From Clostridium sp. CAG:1219 (lineage in GTDB: Bacteria; Bacillota; Clostridia; TANB77; CAG-465), in assembly GCA_000433335.1 (NCBI GenBank), contig HF996739.1, positions 196-16,633 on the forward strand: a stretch of DNA of 16,438 bases, read 5' to 3'. Each line of letters begins with the position of its first letter. The first letter of the stretch is position 1. The position numbers and the translations under genes were made by a program. This document shows positions 1 to 6,796 of this stretch, one piece after another. Below the pieces are notes generated by a model. The model was not told the DNA's origin and searched no databases. It saw nothing but the letters and a program-made list of their open reading frames with translations.

Positions 1-357
1 TGTATTAAACATTTTTCTTCTAGCTGCAAGTTTAGAAGGTTTATCAACATTTACACTTACTTTTACCATTTCTCTATCTACAACTTCATATTTATTTCCA
101 TTTTTAGAAGTTTTTGAAACTTTTACTTTCTTTCCATTTTTATCTAACTTAGCTTTAGATATAGTTTTTTCTTTTACTTCAAAGTTATCTTTTTCTTTAA
201 TAGCCAAATCTATTAAACTATCTGTTAATGGTTTTACTTCTTTTGCTTTTGCAAGAGTAGTTTCAATTCTACCATTTAGAATAAGAGATGTAACTAAGTT
301 ATTAAGTGTTGCCATTCTATGAGAAGTTGATCTGCTTAATTTTCTAGTTCCTGCCAT
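1..357 (-). CDS. rplQ: 50S ribosomal protein L17, C-terminus beyond the left edge
   Basis: The open frame starts at the ATG at 357, with AAGGAGG about 8 nt upstream, and stays open for 119 codons to the window edge, so the C-terminus is missing. The N-terminal part ([20 protein letters not shown], then a [22 protein letters not shown] stretch) is typical L17, a large-subunit protein near the exit tunnel. After about residue 60 there is a lysine-rich insertion of roughly 25 residues ([19 protein letters not shown]...) before the conserved K-L-A-A-R-R segment. This makes the protein longer than the E. coli form. It is the last gene of the infA-rpoA-rplQ operon, 27 nt after rpoA, as in most Firmicutes. 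Confidence 0.95.
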   Translation of the reverse strand, partial: MAGTRKLSRSTSHRMATLNNLVTSLILNGRIETTLAKAKEVKPLTDSLIDLAIKEKDNFEVKEKTISKAKLDKNGKKVKVSKTSKNGNKYEVVDREMVKVSVNVDKPSKLAARRKMFNT

Positions 358-384
358 GATAACATATCCTCCTTATTTTACTCA

Positions 385-1332
385 TTAATCTTCTTTATTT
401 TTAAATTCAAGACCTAAATCTTTTACTTTACTTATTACTTCATCTAAAGATTTTTTACCTAAATTTCTTACTTTAATCATATCTTGTTCTGTTTTAGAAA
501 CTATATCTGCAACAACATTTATACCAGCTCTTTTTAAGCAGTTATAAGAACGCACAGAGAACTCTAATTCTTCAATAGGTGTTTCTAAAAGTTTATCTTT
601 CATAGAAAGTTCTTTTTGAGACATTATTGACATAGTTTTTGCAATTTCAGATAGATCGATGAACATTTCTAAATGTTCATTTAATATTTTTGCTGCCATA
701 GATAAAGCTTCATATGGTTCTATAACACCGTTTGTCCAAATTTCAAGAGTTAATTTATCGTAATCTGCTCTTTGTCCAACACGAGTTTTTTCTATACTGA
801 AATTAACTTTTTTAACAGGAGTAAATATTGAATCTATTGGAAGTATATTTAAACTTTCTGTTGGATGTGTGGCTCTATCTCCAGCTTCATATCCTCTGCC
901 TTTTACTGCTGTCATTTCTATATCAAGTTCAGAATTTTCATCAACATATGCTATATGTAAATCTTTATTTACAACTTCAATTGTACCATCAGTTACAATA
1001 TCTGCAGCTGTTACTTCGCATGGACCCTTTACCTTTATAGAGATATTTTTTTGATCCATATCCGCAGACTTTAGACATACTTGTTTTAAATTAAGTATTA
1101 TATCTGTAACATCTTCTGTTACACCAGGAATTGTTGTAAATTCATGATTTACTCCCTTAATTTTTACAGTATCAATAGCATATCCTGGAAGTGAAGAAAG
1201 TAATATTCTTCTTAGAGAATTACCAAGTGTAATTCCAAAACCTCTTTCTAGAGGCTCAACTTCAAATTTTGCGTAATAAGTATCTACGTCAACTTTTACA
1301 CATTTGATTTCTGGTCTTTGCATTTCAATCAT
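385..1332 (-). CDS. rpoA: DNA-directed RNA polymerase subunit alpha
   Basis: 315 aa, the usual length of bacterial alpha (about 314). The N-terminal dimerisation domain (about 1-235) carries the signature GNSLRRILLSS at 37-47 and the NYDKL-like segment ADYDKLTLEIWT near 189-200. The C-terminal domain (about 253-308) has the helix-hairpin-helix segments SVRSYNCLKRAGI and MIKVRNLGKKSL, which contact UP elements and activators. The start at 1332 is preceded by AAAGGAGG with 7 nt spacing; a second Met at residue 4 has no better site. The protein scaffolds core RNA polymerase assembly. It lies between rpsD and rplQ, the standard alpha-operon position. No anomaly seen. Confidence 0.98.
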   Translation of the reverse strand: MIEMQRPEIKCVKVDVDTYYAKFEVEPLERGFGITLGNSLRRILLSSLPGYAIDTVKIKGVNHEFTTIPGVTEDVTDIILNLKQVCLKSADMDQKNISIKVKGPCEVTAADIVTDGTIEVVNKDLHIAYVDENSELDIEMTAVKGRGYEAGDRATHPTESLNILPIDSIFTPVKKVNFSIEKTRVGQRADYDKLTLEIWTNGVIEPYEALSMAAKILNEHLEMFIDLSEIAKTMSIMSQKELSMKDKLLETPIEELEFSVRSYNCLKRAGINVVADIVSKTEQDMIKVRNLGKKSLDEVISKVKDLGLEFKNKED

Positions 1333-1401
1333 TTTATTTCCTCCTTTAATGTGCTCTGATTACACACATTATATTTTGATAAATGATTATTAACTTATTA
1401 A

Positions 1402-2031
1402 TTAGTTTTTAGAGTATAACTCAACTATTAAGCTTTCTTGAACTTCAAGATCAACATCATCTCTAGTTGGTTTTCTTAAAACTTTTACTTCTGTTCTATC
1501 TTTGTTTATTTCTAACCAAGATGGAACTGCTTTTAATTTATTAACTTCTATTGAATTTACTATTGCTTTATTATCTTTTTTAGCATCTCTTACTGCTACA
1601 ACATCCCCAACTTTTACAATATATGAAGGAATATTTACTTTTTTACCATTTACAGTAATCATACCATATCCTACAAGTTGTCTTGCTTCAGCACGAGAGC
1701 TGCCTATACCCATTCTATATGCAACGTTATCAAGTCTTAATTCTAATTGTTCAAATAGAATGTCTGATGTTACACCAGTGCGTCTGAAAGCTTCATCATA
1801 ATACTTTCTAAATTGTGATTCAGATACTCTGTAATATGTTCTTGCTCTTTGTTTTGCTCTAAGTTGAAGTCCATATTCAGATAGTTTTGATTTATTTTTT
1901 CCATGTTGTCCTGGGGCATATGATCTTCTATCAAGAGCACATTTACCAGAATTACATCTTGTTCCTTTTAAGAAAAGTTTTATACCTTCTCTTCTGCATT
2001 TTTTACAAACTGCATCTGTATATCTTGCCAT
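1402..2031 (-). CDS. rpsD: 30S ribosomal protein S4, zinc-binding type
   Basis: 209 aa, the normal length. S4 is a primary 16S rRNA-binding protein that nucleates 30S assembly and in many bacteria is an autogenous repressor of its own operon. The N-terminus contains a complete zinc knuckle, C9-x2-C12-x13-C26-x4-C31, so this is the C+ form. The S4 RNA-binding domain follows from about 97 (LELRLDNVAYRMG...SRAEARQLVGYGMITVNGKKV). The gene lies 18 nt after rpsK. Its ribosome binding site is GGGGGTG rather than AGGAGG, about 10 nt from the ATG; it still pairs with the 16S tail if one G-U wobble is allowed. A 69-nt gap separates it from rpoA. Confidence 0.98.
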   Translation of the reverse strand: MARYTDAVCKKCRREGIKLFLKGTRCNSGKCALDRRSYAPGQHGKNKSKLSEYGLQLRAKQRARTYYRVSESQFRKYYDEAFRRTGVTSDILFEQLELRLDNVAYRMGIGSSRAEARQLVGYGMITVNGKKVNIPSYIVKVGDVVAVRDAKKDNKAIVNSIEVNKLKAVPSWLEINKDRTEVKVLRKPTRDDVDLEVQESLIVELYSKN

Positions 2032-2049
2032 TTTAATCTAACACCCCCA

Positions 2050-2442
2050 CTATACTCTTCTTCTTTTTGGTGGTCTACAACCATTATGAGGTATTGGAGT
2101 TACATCTTTAATCATGTTAATTTCCAATCCTGCTGCTTGAAGTGATCTAATTGCTGCTTCACGACCAGCACCTGGTCCTTTAACAAACACTTCAACACTT
2201 TTTAAACCGTGTTCTTTTGCTTTTTCAGCTGCAGCTTCTGCTGCTTGACCTGCTGCAAAAGGAGTATTCTTTCTTGAACCTTTAAATCCAAGTCCACCAG
2301 CACTTGCCCAAGATAAAACATTACCTTGTTCGTCTGTCATTGTAATAATTGTATTATTAAATGAAGATTGAATATGAGCCGCACCAGTTGATACATTCTT
2401 TTTAATTTTTTTCTTTGTAACTACTTTTCTCTTTGCTGCCAT
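2050..2442 (-). CDS. rpsK: 30S ribosomal protein S11
   Basis: 130 aa, the usual length. S11 lies on the 30S platform next to the E site and anti-Shine-Dalgarno helix. Family signatures are clear: [15 protein letters not shown] near 20-34, [20 protein letters not shown] near 44-63, [13 protein letters not shown] near 89-101 and the basic tail [17 protein letters not shown]. The start at 2442 is 6 nt past the rpsM stop, and its AAAGGAG ribosome binding site lies inside the last rpsM codons, so the two genes are probably translationally coupled. Its TAG stop runs into the unusual GGGGGTG ribosome binding site of rpsD. Confidence 0.98.
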   Translation of the reverse strand: MAAKRKVVTKKKIKKNVSTGAAHIQSSFNNTIITMTDEQGNVLSWASAGGLGFKGSRKNTPFAAGQAAEAAAEKAKEHGLKSVEVFVKGPGAGREAAIRSLQAAGLEINMIKDVTPIPHNGCRPPKRRRV

Positions 2443-2448
2443 AACTTA

Positions 2449-2820
2449 CTATACTCCTTTCTTTCCTGCAACTACTTTTCTTGGACCTTTTACAGTTCTT
2501 GCATTAGTTTTTGTTCTTTGTCCACGAACTGGTAGTCTGTTTTTGTGTCTTCTTCCTCTATAGCAATTTATTTCCATTAATCTTTTAATGTTTAGTGCTA
2601 CTTCTTTACGAAGATCACCTTCTACAGTATAATCTCTTTCGATTATAGCTCTTATTTTTGATTCTTCTTCCTCAGTAAAATCCTTTACTCTTTTATTAGG
2701 ATCAATACCTGCTTCTGCAAGTATTTTTAAAGATGCAGAACGGCCTATTCCATATATTGCTGTTAAACCTATTTCTGCTACTTTGTTTTTTGGTAAATCT
2801 ACACCTGATATACGTGCCAT
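2449..2820 (-). CDS. rpsM: 30S ribosomal protein S13
   Basis: 123 aa, within the usual 118-125. S13 sits in the 30S head and contacts the P-site tRNA and L5. The sequence begins [13 protein letters not shown] with the helix-two-turn-helix region, then [20 protein letters not shown] and the basic tail [25 protein letters not shown]. It lies 17 nt downstream of rpmJ. The intervening sequence holds GTGGGGGTGT, a G-rich ribosome binding site nearly identical to the one before rpsD. No S4-binding leader could fit directly in front of rpsM here because the gap is so short. Confidence 0.98.
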   Translation of the reverse strand: MARISGVDLPKNKVAEIGLTAIYGIGRSASLKILAEAGIDPNKRVKDFTEEEESKIRAIIERDYTVEGDLRKEVALNIKRLMEINCYRGRRHKNRLPVRGQRTKTNARTVKGPRKVVAGKKGV

Positions 2821-2837
2821 ACTTTCTACACCCCCAC

Positions 2838-2951
2838 TTAACCTTGTCTTTGCTTGTGCTTTGGATTTTCACAGATTACTCTAACTACGTTATTTCTTCT
2901 AATTACTTTGCACTTCTCACAAATTTTCTTTACAGATGGTCTTACTTTCAT
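2838..2951 (-). CDS. rpmJ: 50S ribosomal protein L36
   Basis: A 37-codon frame reading [20 protein letters not shown] and ending [10 protein letters not shown]. This is L36, the smallest large-subunit protein. Its zinc-binding residues are C11, C14, C27 and H32, the complete C-C-C-H set of the zinc-dependent form. The ATG at 2951 follows AAGGAGG at good spacing, and the TAA at 2838-2840 is 17 nt before rpsM. Position between infA and rpsM is the standard Firmicutes order. Confidence 0.97.
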   Translation of the reverse strand: MKVRPSVKKICEKCKVIRRNNVVRVICENPKHKQRQG

Positions 2952-3023
2952 TTTAAATCCTCCTTAAAATTTTTGTTAATAAATAATTTAACAAAAGTAA
3001 GTATATAATAAACAAATACTAAA

Positions 3024-3057
3024 TATAAACTAATCTTGGGCTTAAAATTAGTTTACA
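3024..3057 (-). promoter_or_regulatory. Hairpin in the infA-rpmJ leader
   Basis: In the 144-nt gap between infA and rpmJ the minus-strand RNA can form an 11-bp stem (TGTAAACTAAT with ATTAGTTTATA, one G-U pair). It may extend by 2-3 pairs to a loop near AAGCCC. It is not followed by a U-tract, so it is not an ordinary terminator. It could be an mRNA processing or stability element, or part of an autogenous ribosomal-protein leader. I see no direct resemblance to a named leader, so the function is unknown. Confidence 0.4.
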
Positions 3058-3095
3058 GCCGCTTCAGTAGTTTGTCTATCTCATATTTTTAGTAA

Positions 3096-3314
3096 TTATT
3101 TTGCTCTCCAAGTAATTCTTCCTTTTGACAAATCGTATGTTGAAAGTTCTAATTTTACTTTATCTCCTGGTAAAATCTTAATATAATGCATTCTTAACTT
3201 GCCAGAGATATGAGCTAAAACAACGTGACCATTTTCAAGTTCTACTTTAAACATTGCATTTGGTAGAGCTTCAATTACGTTTCCTTCAACTTCTATAACG
3301 TCATCTTTTGCCAT
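3096..3314 (-). CDS. infA: Translation initiation factor IF-1
   Basis: 72 aa, the standard IF-1 length: a single S1/OB-fold domain that binds the 30S A site during initiation. The sequence [20 protein letters not shown] through [36 protein letters not shown] is diagnostic. The frame is open 16 codons further upstream, but the ATG at 3314 is chosen because TAGGAGG lies directly before it and all homologues start MAK. It is the first gene of the downstream operon, with its own consensus promoter about 60 nt upstream and a terminator for the preceding genes beyond that. Confidence 0.98.
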   Translation of the reverse strand: MAKDDVIEVEGNVIEALPNAMFKVELENGHVVLAHISGKLRMHYIKILPGDKVKLELSTYDLSKGRITWRAK

Positions 3315-3379
3315 ATTACGCCTCCTAATAATTACATAAATTTGCTCAAAAAATAAAATCAAGCAAAATTAACACAACT

Positions 3380-3408
3380 ATTATACATTTTTTTATTTCA
3401 AAAGTCAA
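3380..3408 (-). promoter_or_regulatory. SigA-type promoter for the infA-rplQ operon
   Basis: On the minus strand TTGACT (3408-3403) and a perfect TATAAT (3385-3380) are separated by exactly 17 nt. The predicted start of transcription is near 3373, giving a leader of about 58 nt before infA. The site lies between the terminator at 3439-3481 and infA, so the infA operon can be transcribed independently of adk-map. Confidence 0.85.
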
Positions 3409-3438
3409 CTAAAAGTATTACTTTTTTAATTTTTTAAG

Positions 3439-3481
3439 AAAAAAAACTAAAACCAATATTCAAATTATCAGTTCTAGTTTT
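3439..3481 (-). terminator. Rho-independent terminator after the adk-map-hypothetical operon
   Basis: The minus-strand RNA forms a 12-bp stem (3481-3470 with 3454-3443, two G-U pairs) around an AU-rich loop, then a run of U. The two wobble positions would be A-C mismatches on the other strand, so it works for minus-strand transcription only. It lies 16 nt after the stop of the 203-aa gene. Confidence 0.75.
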
Positions 3482-3496
3482 TAAATATTTAAATTA

Positions 3497-4108
3497 TTAA
3501 AAGCGTTCGTCAGAATTTCTATATTTAGATAAATCTTCAGCATGACTTGTTTTTACATGAGGTTTAATTTGGTCAACCCTTACAGTTTGATTTTTTAACT
3601 CATCATTAAACCTTTTTTCTTCTTGAAAGCTCTTCTCATATTCTTTACTTTCAAGTACCATATCATAGTATCCTTTTAAATTTTTATCAAAACTTCTACT
3701 TGGATTGCCCGTTTTTTGATCCCATTCTATTTTTCCAATATATCCATTTTGTATCTGCTCTACATCTTCATACCTAAAAAATCCTTTTGTTAGATTATAA
3801 TTTCCATTTGCTAAATATTGATAGTACCCTTTAGTATCATAATATACATTTCCTTGTTGGTCTTGCATAGTCATAGGATCCATAGCTATGTTTTTACTTA
3901 TGAACTTGCCATCAGGCATATAATATATTACTCTAGCTTCTTGGGAATATAACGCTTGTCCATTTTGGTCATAAACTTGGGAAAGATTTCCAAAATTCAC
4001 ATCACATCTTATTCCTGAATTATATGATAAAGATAAATCCGGCTGCTGTACTTGATAGTCATAATTTGAATTTGATTTATTTCTTTTAAAAAATTCTCTA
4101 AGTCCCAT
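3497..4108 (-). CDS. Hypothetical protein between map and infA
   Basis: 203 aa; I do not recognise the family. The ATG at 4108 follows AAGGAG at good spacing and lies 25 nt after map, so it is probably the last gene of the adk-map operon before the terminator at 3439. The N-terminus (MGLREFFKRN) is short, basic and amphipathic, with no signal peptide or membrane helix. Residues 45-112 are rich in Tyr, Asn, Gln and Gly, with repeated turn-like units (VYDQNGQALY, IYYMPDGKFI, DQQGNVYYDTKGYY, YLANGNYNLTKGFF) that suggest beta-hairpins. Residues 140-203 are charged and probably helical. In Bacillus and many relatives this slot holds a small KOW-domain protein (YbzG type). I see no KOW motif here, and the protein is about twice as long. 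No function is proposed. Confidence 0.85.
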   Translation of the reverse strand: MGLREFFKRNKSNSNYDYQVQQPDLSLSYNSGIRCDVNFGNLSQVYDQNGQALYSQEARVIYYMPDGKFISKNIAMDPMTMQDQQGNVYYDTKGYYQYLANGNYNLTKGFFRYEDVEQIQNGYIGKIEWDQKTGNPSRSFDKNLKGYYDMVLESKEYEKSFQEEKRFNDELKNQTVRVDQIKPHVKTSHAEDLSKYRNSDERF

Positions 4109-4133
4109 ATTTTTCTCCTTATAATTTTATTTT

Positions 4134-4904
4134 TTAGTCTAATGTTAATATTTTCGGTCCATCTTTAGTTAGTACTACAGTATTTTCATAGTATGCAGTA
4201 AGTCCGCCGTCTTCTGTTATTATTGTCCAAAGATCATCAGCAACATATACATCTGGACTTTTTTCGCAAATCATAGGTTCAATTGCAATTGCCATTCCAT
4301 TTTTAAGTCTTGGTCCAGTTCCTTTTTTTCCTATATTAGGTATACCAGGATCTTCATGCATTTCTCTTCCAATTCCATGGCCTTGAAATTCTCTTAATAG
4401 AGAAAATCCTTGTTTGGTTACATAAGTTTCAATTGCATTTGAAATATCGCCTACTCTATTTCCTTCTACTGCTTTATCTACTCCAGCAAAAAATCCAGCT
4501 TCTGCAACTTTAATTAATTTTTCTGCAGTTTTTGATATTTTTCCTACGCCGTAAGTACGTCCAGCATCAGAATGGTAACCATTCTTATATGTTCCAAGGT
4601 CAACACATACAATATCTCCTTCTTTTAAGACAACCTTATCAGATGGAATTCCATGTATTATTTCATCATTTACAGAAGTGCATATTGCCCATCTATATGG
4701 CTTTCCGCCTTCATATGGGCACTCTACGCCTTTAAAAGATGGAGTAGCTCCATTTTCTCTCATAACACGCTCTGCAACTTTATCTAAATGCCCTGTTGTA
4801 ACACCTGGTTTTATTTCTTTTTCTATAGCTTTTAAAACAAGTTTTAGAACTCTTGCAGATTCTTCCATAAGTTCTATTTCTTTTTCATTTTTAATATATA
4901 TCAT
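4134..4904 (-). CDS. map: Methionine aminopeptidase, type I
   Basis: 256 aa. It removes the initiator Met from nascent proteins using two divalent metals. The five metal ligands of the family are all present: D102 (VCVDLGT), D113 (HSDAGRT), H176 (GHGIG), E209 (AIEPM) and E240 (YYENTVV). The substrate-binding His at H84 (IIHGIP) is also there. There is no N-terminal zinc-finger or SH3-binding extension, so it is the plain bacterial type I. It begins 31 nt downstream of adk in the same orientation, the normal adk-map pairing. The ribosome binding site is weaker (AAAGAG) than its neighbours'. Confidence 0.97.
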   Translation of the reverse strand: MIYIKNEKEIELMEESARVLKLVLKAIEKEIKPGVTTGHLDKVAERVMRENGATPSFKGVECPYEGGKPYRWAICTSVNDEIIHGIPSDKVVLKEGDIVCVDLGTYKNGYHSDAGRTYGVGKISKTAEKLIKVAEAGFFAGVDKAVEGNRVGDISNAIETYVTKQGFSLLREFQGHGIGREMHEDPGIPNIGKKGTGPRLKNGMAIAIEPMICEKSPDVYVADDLWTIITEDGGLTAYYENTVVLTKDGPKILTLD

Positions 4905-4935
4905 TTCTTAACATCTCTTTTCTAATTAACTGTTC

Positions 4936-5547
4936 CTATATATCATTAATAACTCTTTCTGGATGACTTGAAGCATCTATTGTTTTTAAAAGTCCCTCAT
5001 TTTTATAATAATCAAGTATTTCTTTAGAGTTTTCCCTATATGTTTCTATTCTTGCTTTTAGAGTTTCTCTAGTATCATCAGTTCTTATCACTAAATTTCC
5101 TCCACAATCATCGCAAACATTTTCAACTTTTGGCGGAAAATCTATTCCATAAGCTCTTCCACATTTTTCACATTTTCTTCTTTCTAAAATTCTTCTAAAT
5201 GCAAGTTCATCTTCAACTACAAGTTCAAATACCATATCAACTTTTTTGCCTACCTCTTTTAACATACTATCAAGTGCATGTACTTGTTTTAGCGTTCTTG
5301 GATATCCATCTAGGATAAATCCTTCTTTACAATCTTCTTCATGTATTCTATCTTTTAACATAGCAGTAATTTCATCATCTGATATTAACATTCCTTTTGA
5401 AAGCTTTTCAGCGATTTCTTTATTTTTCTTACTAGCTTCTCTTAACATATCCCCTGTAGAAATATGTGGTATGTTAAGATGGTTTGCAAGTATATCAGAT
5501 CTTGTTCCTTTTCCTGTTGCAGGTCCCCCCATAAAAATATATACCAT
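4936..5547 (-). CDS. adk: Adenylate kinase with zinc-type LID
   Basis: 203 aa, somewhat shorter than the usual 212-217. It interconverts 2 ADP with ATP plus AMP. The P-loop is GGPATGKGT at 7-15, where Ala10 takes the place of the Gly found in the standard G-x-P-G-x-G-K-G-T. The AMP-binding ISTGDMLR is at 29-36 and GFILDGYPRT at 75-84. The LID holds a four-Cys zinc site (C125-x2-C128 and C144-x2-C147), typical of Gram-positive enzymes, followed by R154-T-D-D. The start at 5547 has AAGGAGG 8 nt upstream. In the classic spc operon secY precedes adk; here the upstream neighbour is sua5. Confidence 0.97.
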   Translation of the reverse strand: MVYIFMGGPATGKGTRSDILANHLNIPHISTGDMLREASKKNKEIAEKLSKGMLISDDEITAMLKDRIHEEDCKEGFILDGYPRTLKQVHALDSMLKEVGKKVDMVFELVVEDELAFRRILERRKCEKCGRAYGIDFPPKVENVCDDCGGNLVIRTDDTRETLKARIETYRENSKEILDYYKNEGLLKTIDASSHPERVINDI

Positions 5548-5575
5548 TTTAAATTCCTCCTTATTTTACGTGTGT

Positions 5576-5584
5576 ATTGTATCA
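5576..5584 (-). promoter_or_regulatory. Candidate extended -10 promoter for adk-map
   Basis: The minus strand reads TGATACAAT 29 nt upstream of the adk ATG, close to the extended -10 consensus TGnTATAAT. The best -35 at 17-nt spacing is only TTTATT, so the call rests on the extended -10. Transcription would start near 5569, just upstream of the adk ribosome binding site. Confidence 0.45.
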
Positions 5585-5640
5585 TAACTTTTAAATAAAA
5601 TAAACCGTTTCCTTAAAAAACATTCACATTCTAATTTATT

Positions 5641-6651
5641 TTAAAAAGTTTTATCACATACTTGATTAAAAATATTTATTATTGAAGAGTTTTTATCTTG
5701 TTCATTTATTCCTATAACAATCAACACATCATAATTTGCATTCTCAATTTTTCTTAGTATATTATATATATTTTTCATAGCATAATCCAAATTATTAATA
5801 CTACCAAGACTATACATTCTAAGATTTATGTTTTCTTCTATGTTTTTTAAATCTTCATCAAACCCAAGTAACGCTATACTTCTTTGCGTATTTCGGCTAA
5901 TGAAACTTTTAATCTTTCCATGCTTTCTAACTAAATCTTCGTTATATATTAATATAGATGGTGTTTTTATTTTATAATGGTCTCTCTTCTTATTTTCTTT
6001 TTTTATTTTACATTCTTTTACTTTTATTCCTAAAGCATTTATTTCCTCTTTAGTAATTTTTCCTTGTCTCAATATTTCTACACTGTTTTCATTAATTTTT
6101 ACTATTGTTGACTCTATTCCAATCTTAGACGGACCACAATCTATATAAATATCTACGTTATCTTTAAAATCCGATTTTATATCTTCTATCACCGTTCCGC
6201 TAGGTCTTCCTGAAATATTGGCAGATGGACATGCAATTGGCAGGTTAAGCTCATTTATTATATTTAAAGTAACTTCATTGTCTGGTATTCTTACACCTAT
6301 AGTTTCTTTATTTGCTGTTACTATTTTAGGAATTAGGTCATTTTTTTCAAGCACCATAGTTAAAGCACCAGGCCAAAATTTATTTGCTAATGTTTCTGCA
6401 ATTTTATTAAAATTTTTAGTATACTTTTTTGCCATATCAATTGATGATACTAAGATATTTAAAGGATTGTTTTTATCTCTATTTTTTATTCTAAAAATTT
6501 TTTCTACCGCTTTTTCATTTGTAGCATCTGAGCAAATACCATAAACTGTATCAGTTGGTACAACTAAAATTTTACCTTTCTTTAAAATTTTAATGCTACT
6601 TTTAACTTCTTCTTTATTTATATTTTCTCTAAAGTCATAAATAATACACAT
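5641..6651 (-). CDS. sua5: L-threonylcarbamoyladenylate synthase (Sua5/TsaC2 type)
   Basis: 336 aa. It makes threonylcarbamoyl-AMP from Thr, bicarbonate and ATP for t6A modification of ANN-decoding tRNAs. The YrdC domain (about 15-200) contains PTDTVYG at 32-38, the K56-x-R58 pair followed by NPL, the S-A-N of CPSANISG near 143-145 and GIESTIV near 178-184. A linker with the H225-Y226 pair leads to a C-terminal Sua5 domain (about 233-330) that is diverged but of the right length. The frame is open to a GTG at 6660, but that GTG lies inside the AGGTG ribosome binding site, so the ATG at 6651 is the better start. It is followed 93 nt later by adk, and no terminator is seen between them. Confidence 0.93.
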   Translation of the reverse strand: MCIIYDFRENINKEEVKSSIKILKKGKILVVPTDTVYGICSDATNEKAVEKIFRIKNRDKNNPLNILVSSIDMAKKYTKNFNKIAETLANKFWPGALTMVLEKNDLIPKIVTANKETIGVRIPDNEVTLNIINELNLPIACPSANISGRPSGTVIEDIKSDFKDNVDIYIDCGPSKIGIESTIVKINENSVEILRQGKITKEEINALGIKVKECKIKKENKKRDHYKIKTPSILIYNEDLVRKHGKIKSFISRNTQRSIALLGFDEDLKNIEENINLRMYSLGSINNLDYAMKNIYNILRKIENANYDVLIVIGINEQDKNSSIINIFNQVCDKTF

Positions 6652-6668
6652 TTTTAACACCTAAGACT

Positions 6669-6677
6669 AGTATAACA
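6669..6677 (-). promoter_or_regulatory. Candidate extended -10 promoter for sua5
   Basis: The minus strand reads TGTTATACT, an extended -10, 17 nt upstream of the sua5 ATG. No good -35 lies at 16-18 nt (best TTTTAT), because that stretch is the U-tract of the preceding terminator. Transcription would start near 6662, giving a leader barely long enough for the AGGTG site. Confidence 0.4.
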
Positions 6678-6684
6678 TAATTTT

Positions 6685-6720
6685 AAAAAAAATAAAAGGC
6701 GAAAAACATTTTCACCTTTT
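6685..6720 (-). terminator. Second of two tandem terminators after the 188-aa gene
   Basis: A 12-bp stem (6720-6709 with 6705-6694, one G-U pair) closes a 3-nt loop on the minus strand and is followed by A and then eight U. It lies 30 nt beyond the terminator at 6750-6788 and insulates sua5 from upstream transcription. Confidence 0.8.
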
Positions 6721-6749
6721 AATAAAATCGCTTACTATTATCAATTTAT

Positions 6750-6788
6750 AAAAAAATCAAGAGCATATGTAAACAACATAGCTCTTGA
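6750..6788 (-). terminator. First terminator after the 188-aa gene
   Basis: On the minus strand TCAAGAGC (6788-6781) pairs with GCTCTTGA (6764-6757). An inner TATGT/ACATA helix and a bulged T extend the stem, and seven U follow. It begins 9 nt after the stop codon of the 188-aa gene. Confidence 0.88.
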
Positions 6789-6796
6789 AATATAAA

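Noticed and set aside
828..1054. Plus-strand frames opposite rpoA, and similar ones opposite rpsD, map, adk, sua5 and polC
   Set aside because: They are antisense shadows of well-supported genes, with low-complexity hydrophobic composition and no start signals.
3315..3362. Longer IF-1 starting at 3362
   Set aside because: The extra 16 residues are absent from all IF-1 proteins I know, and the ribosome binding site TAGGAGG fits only the ATG at 3314.
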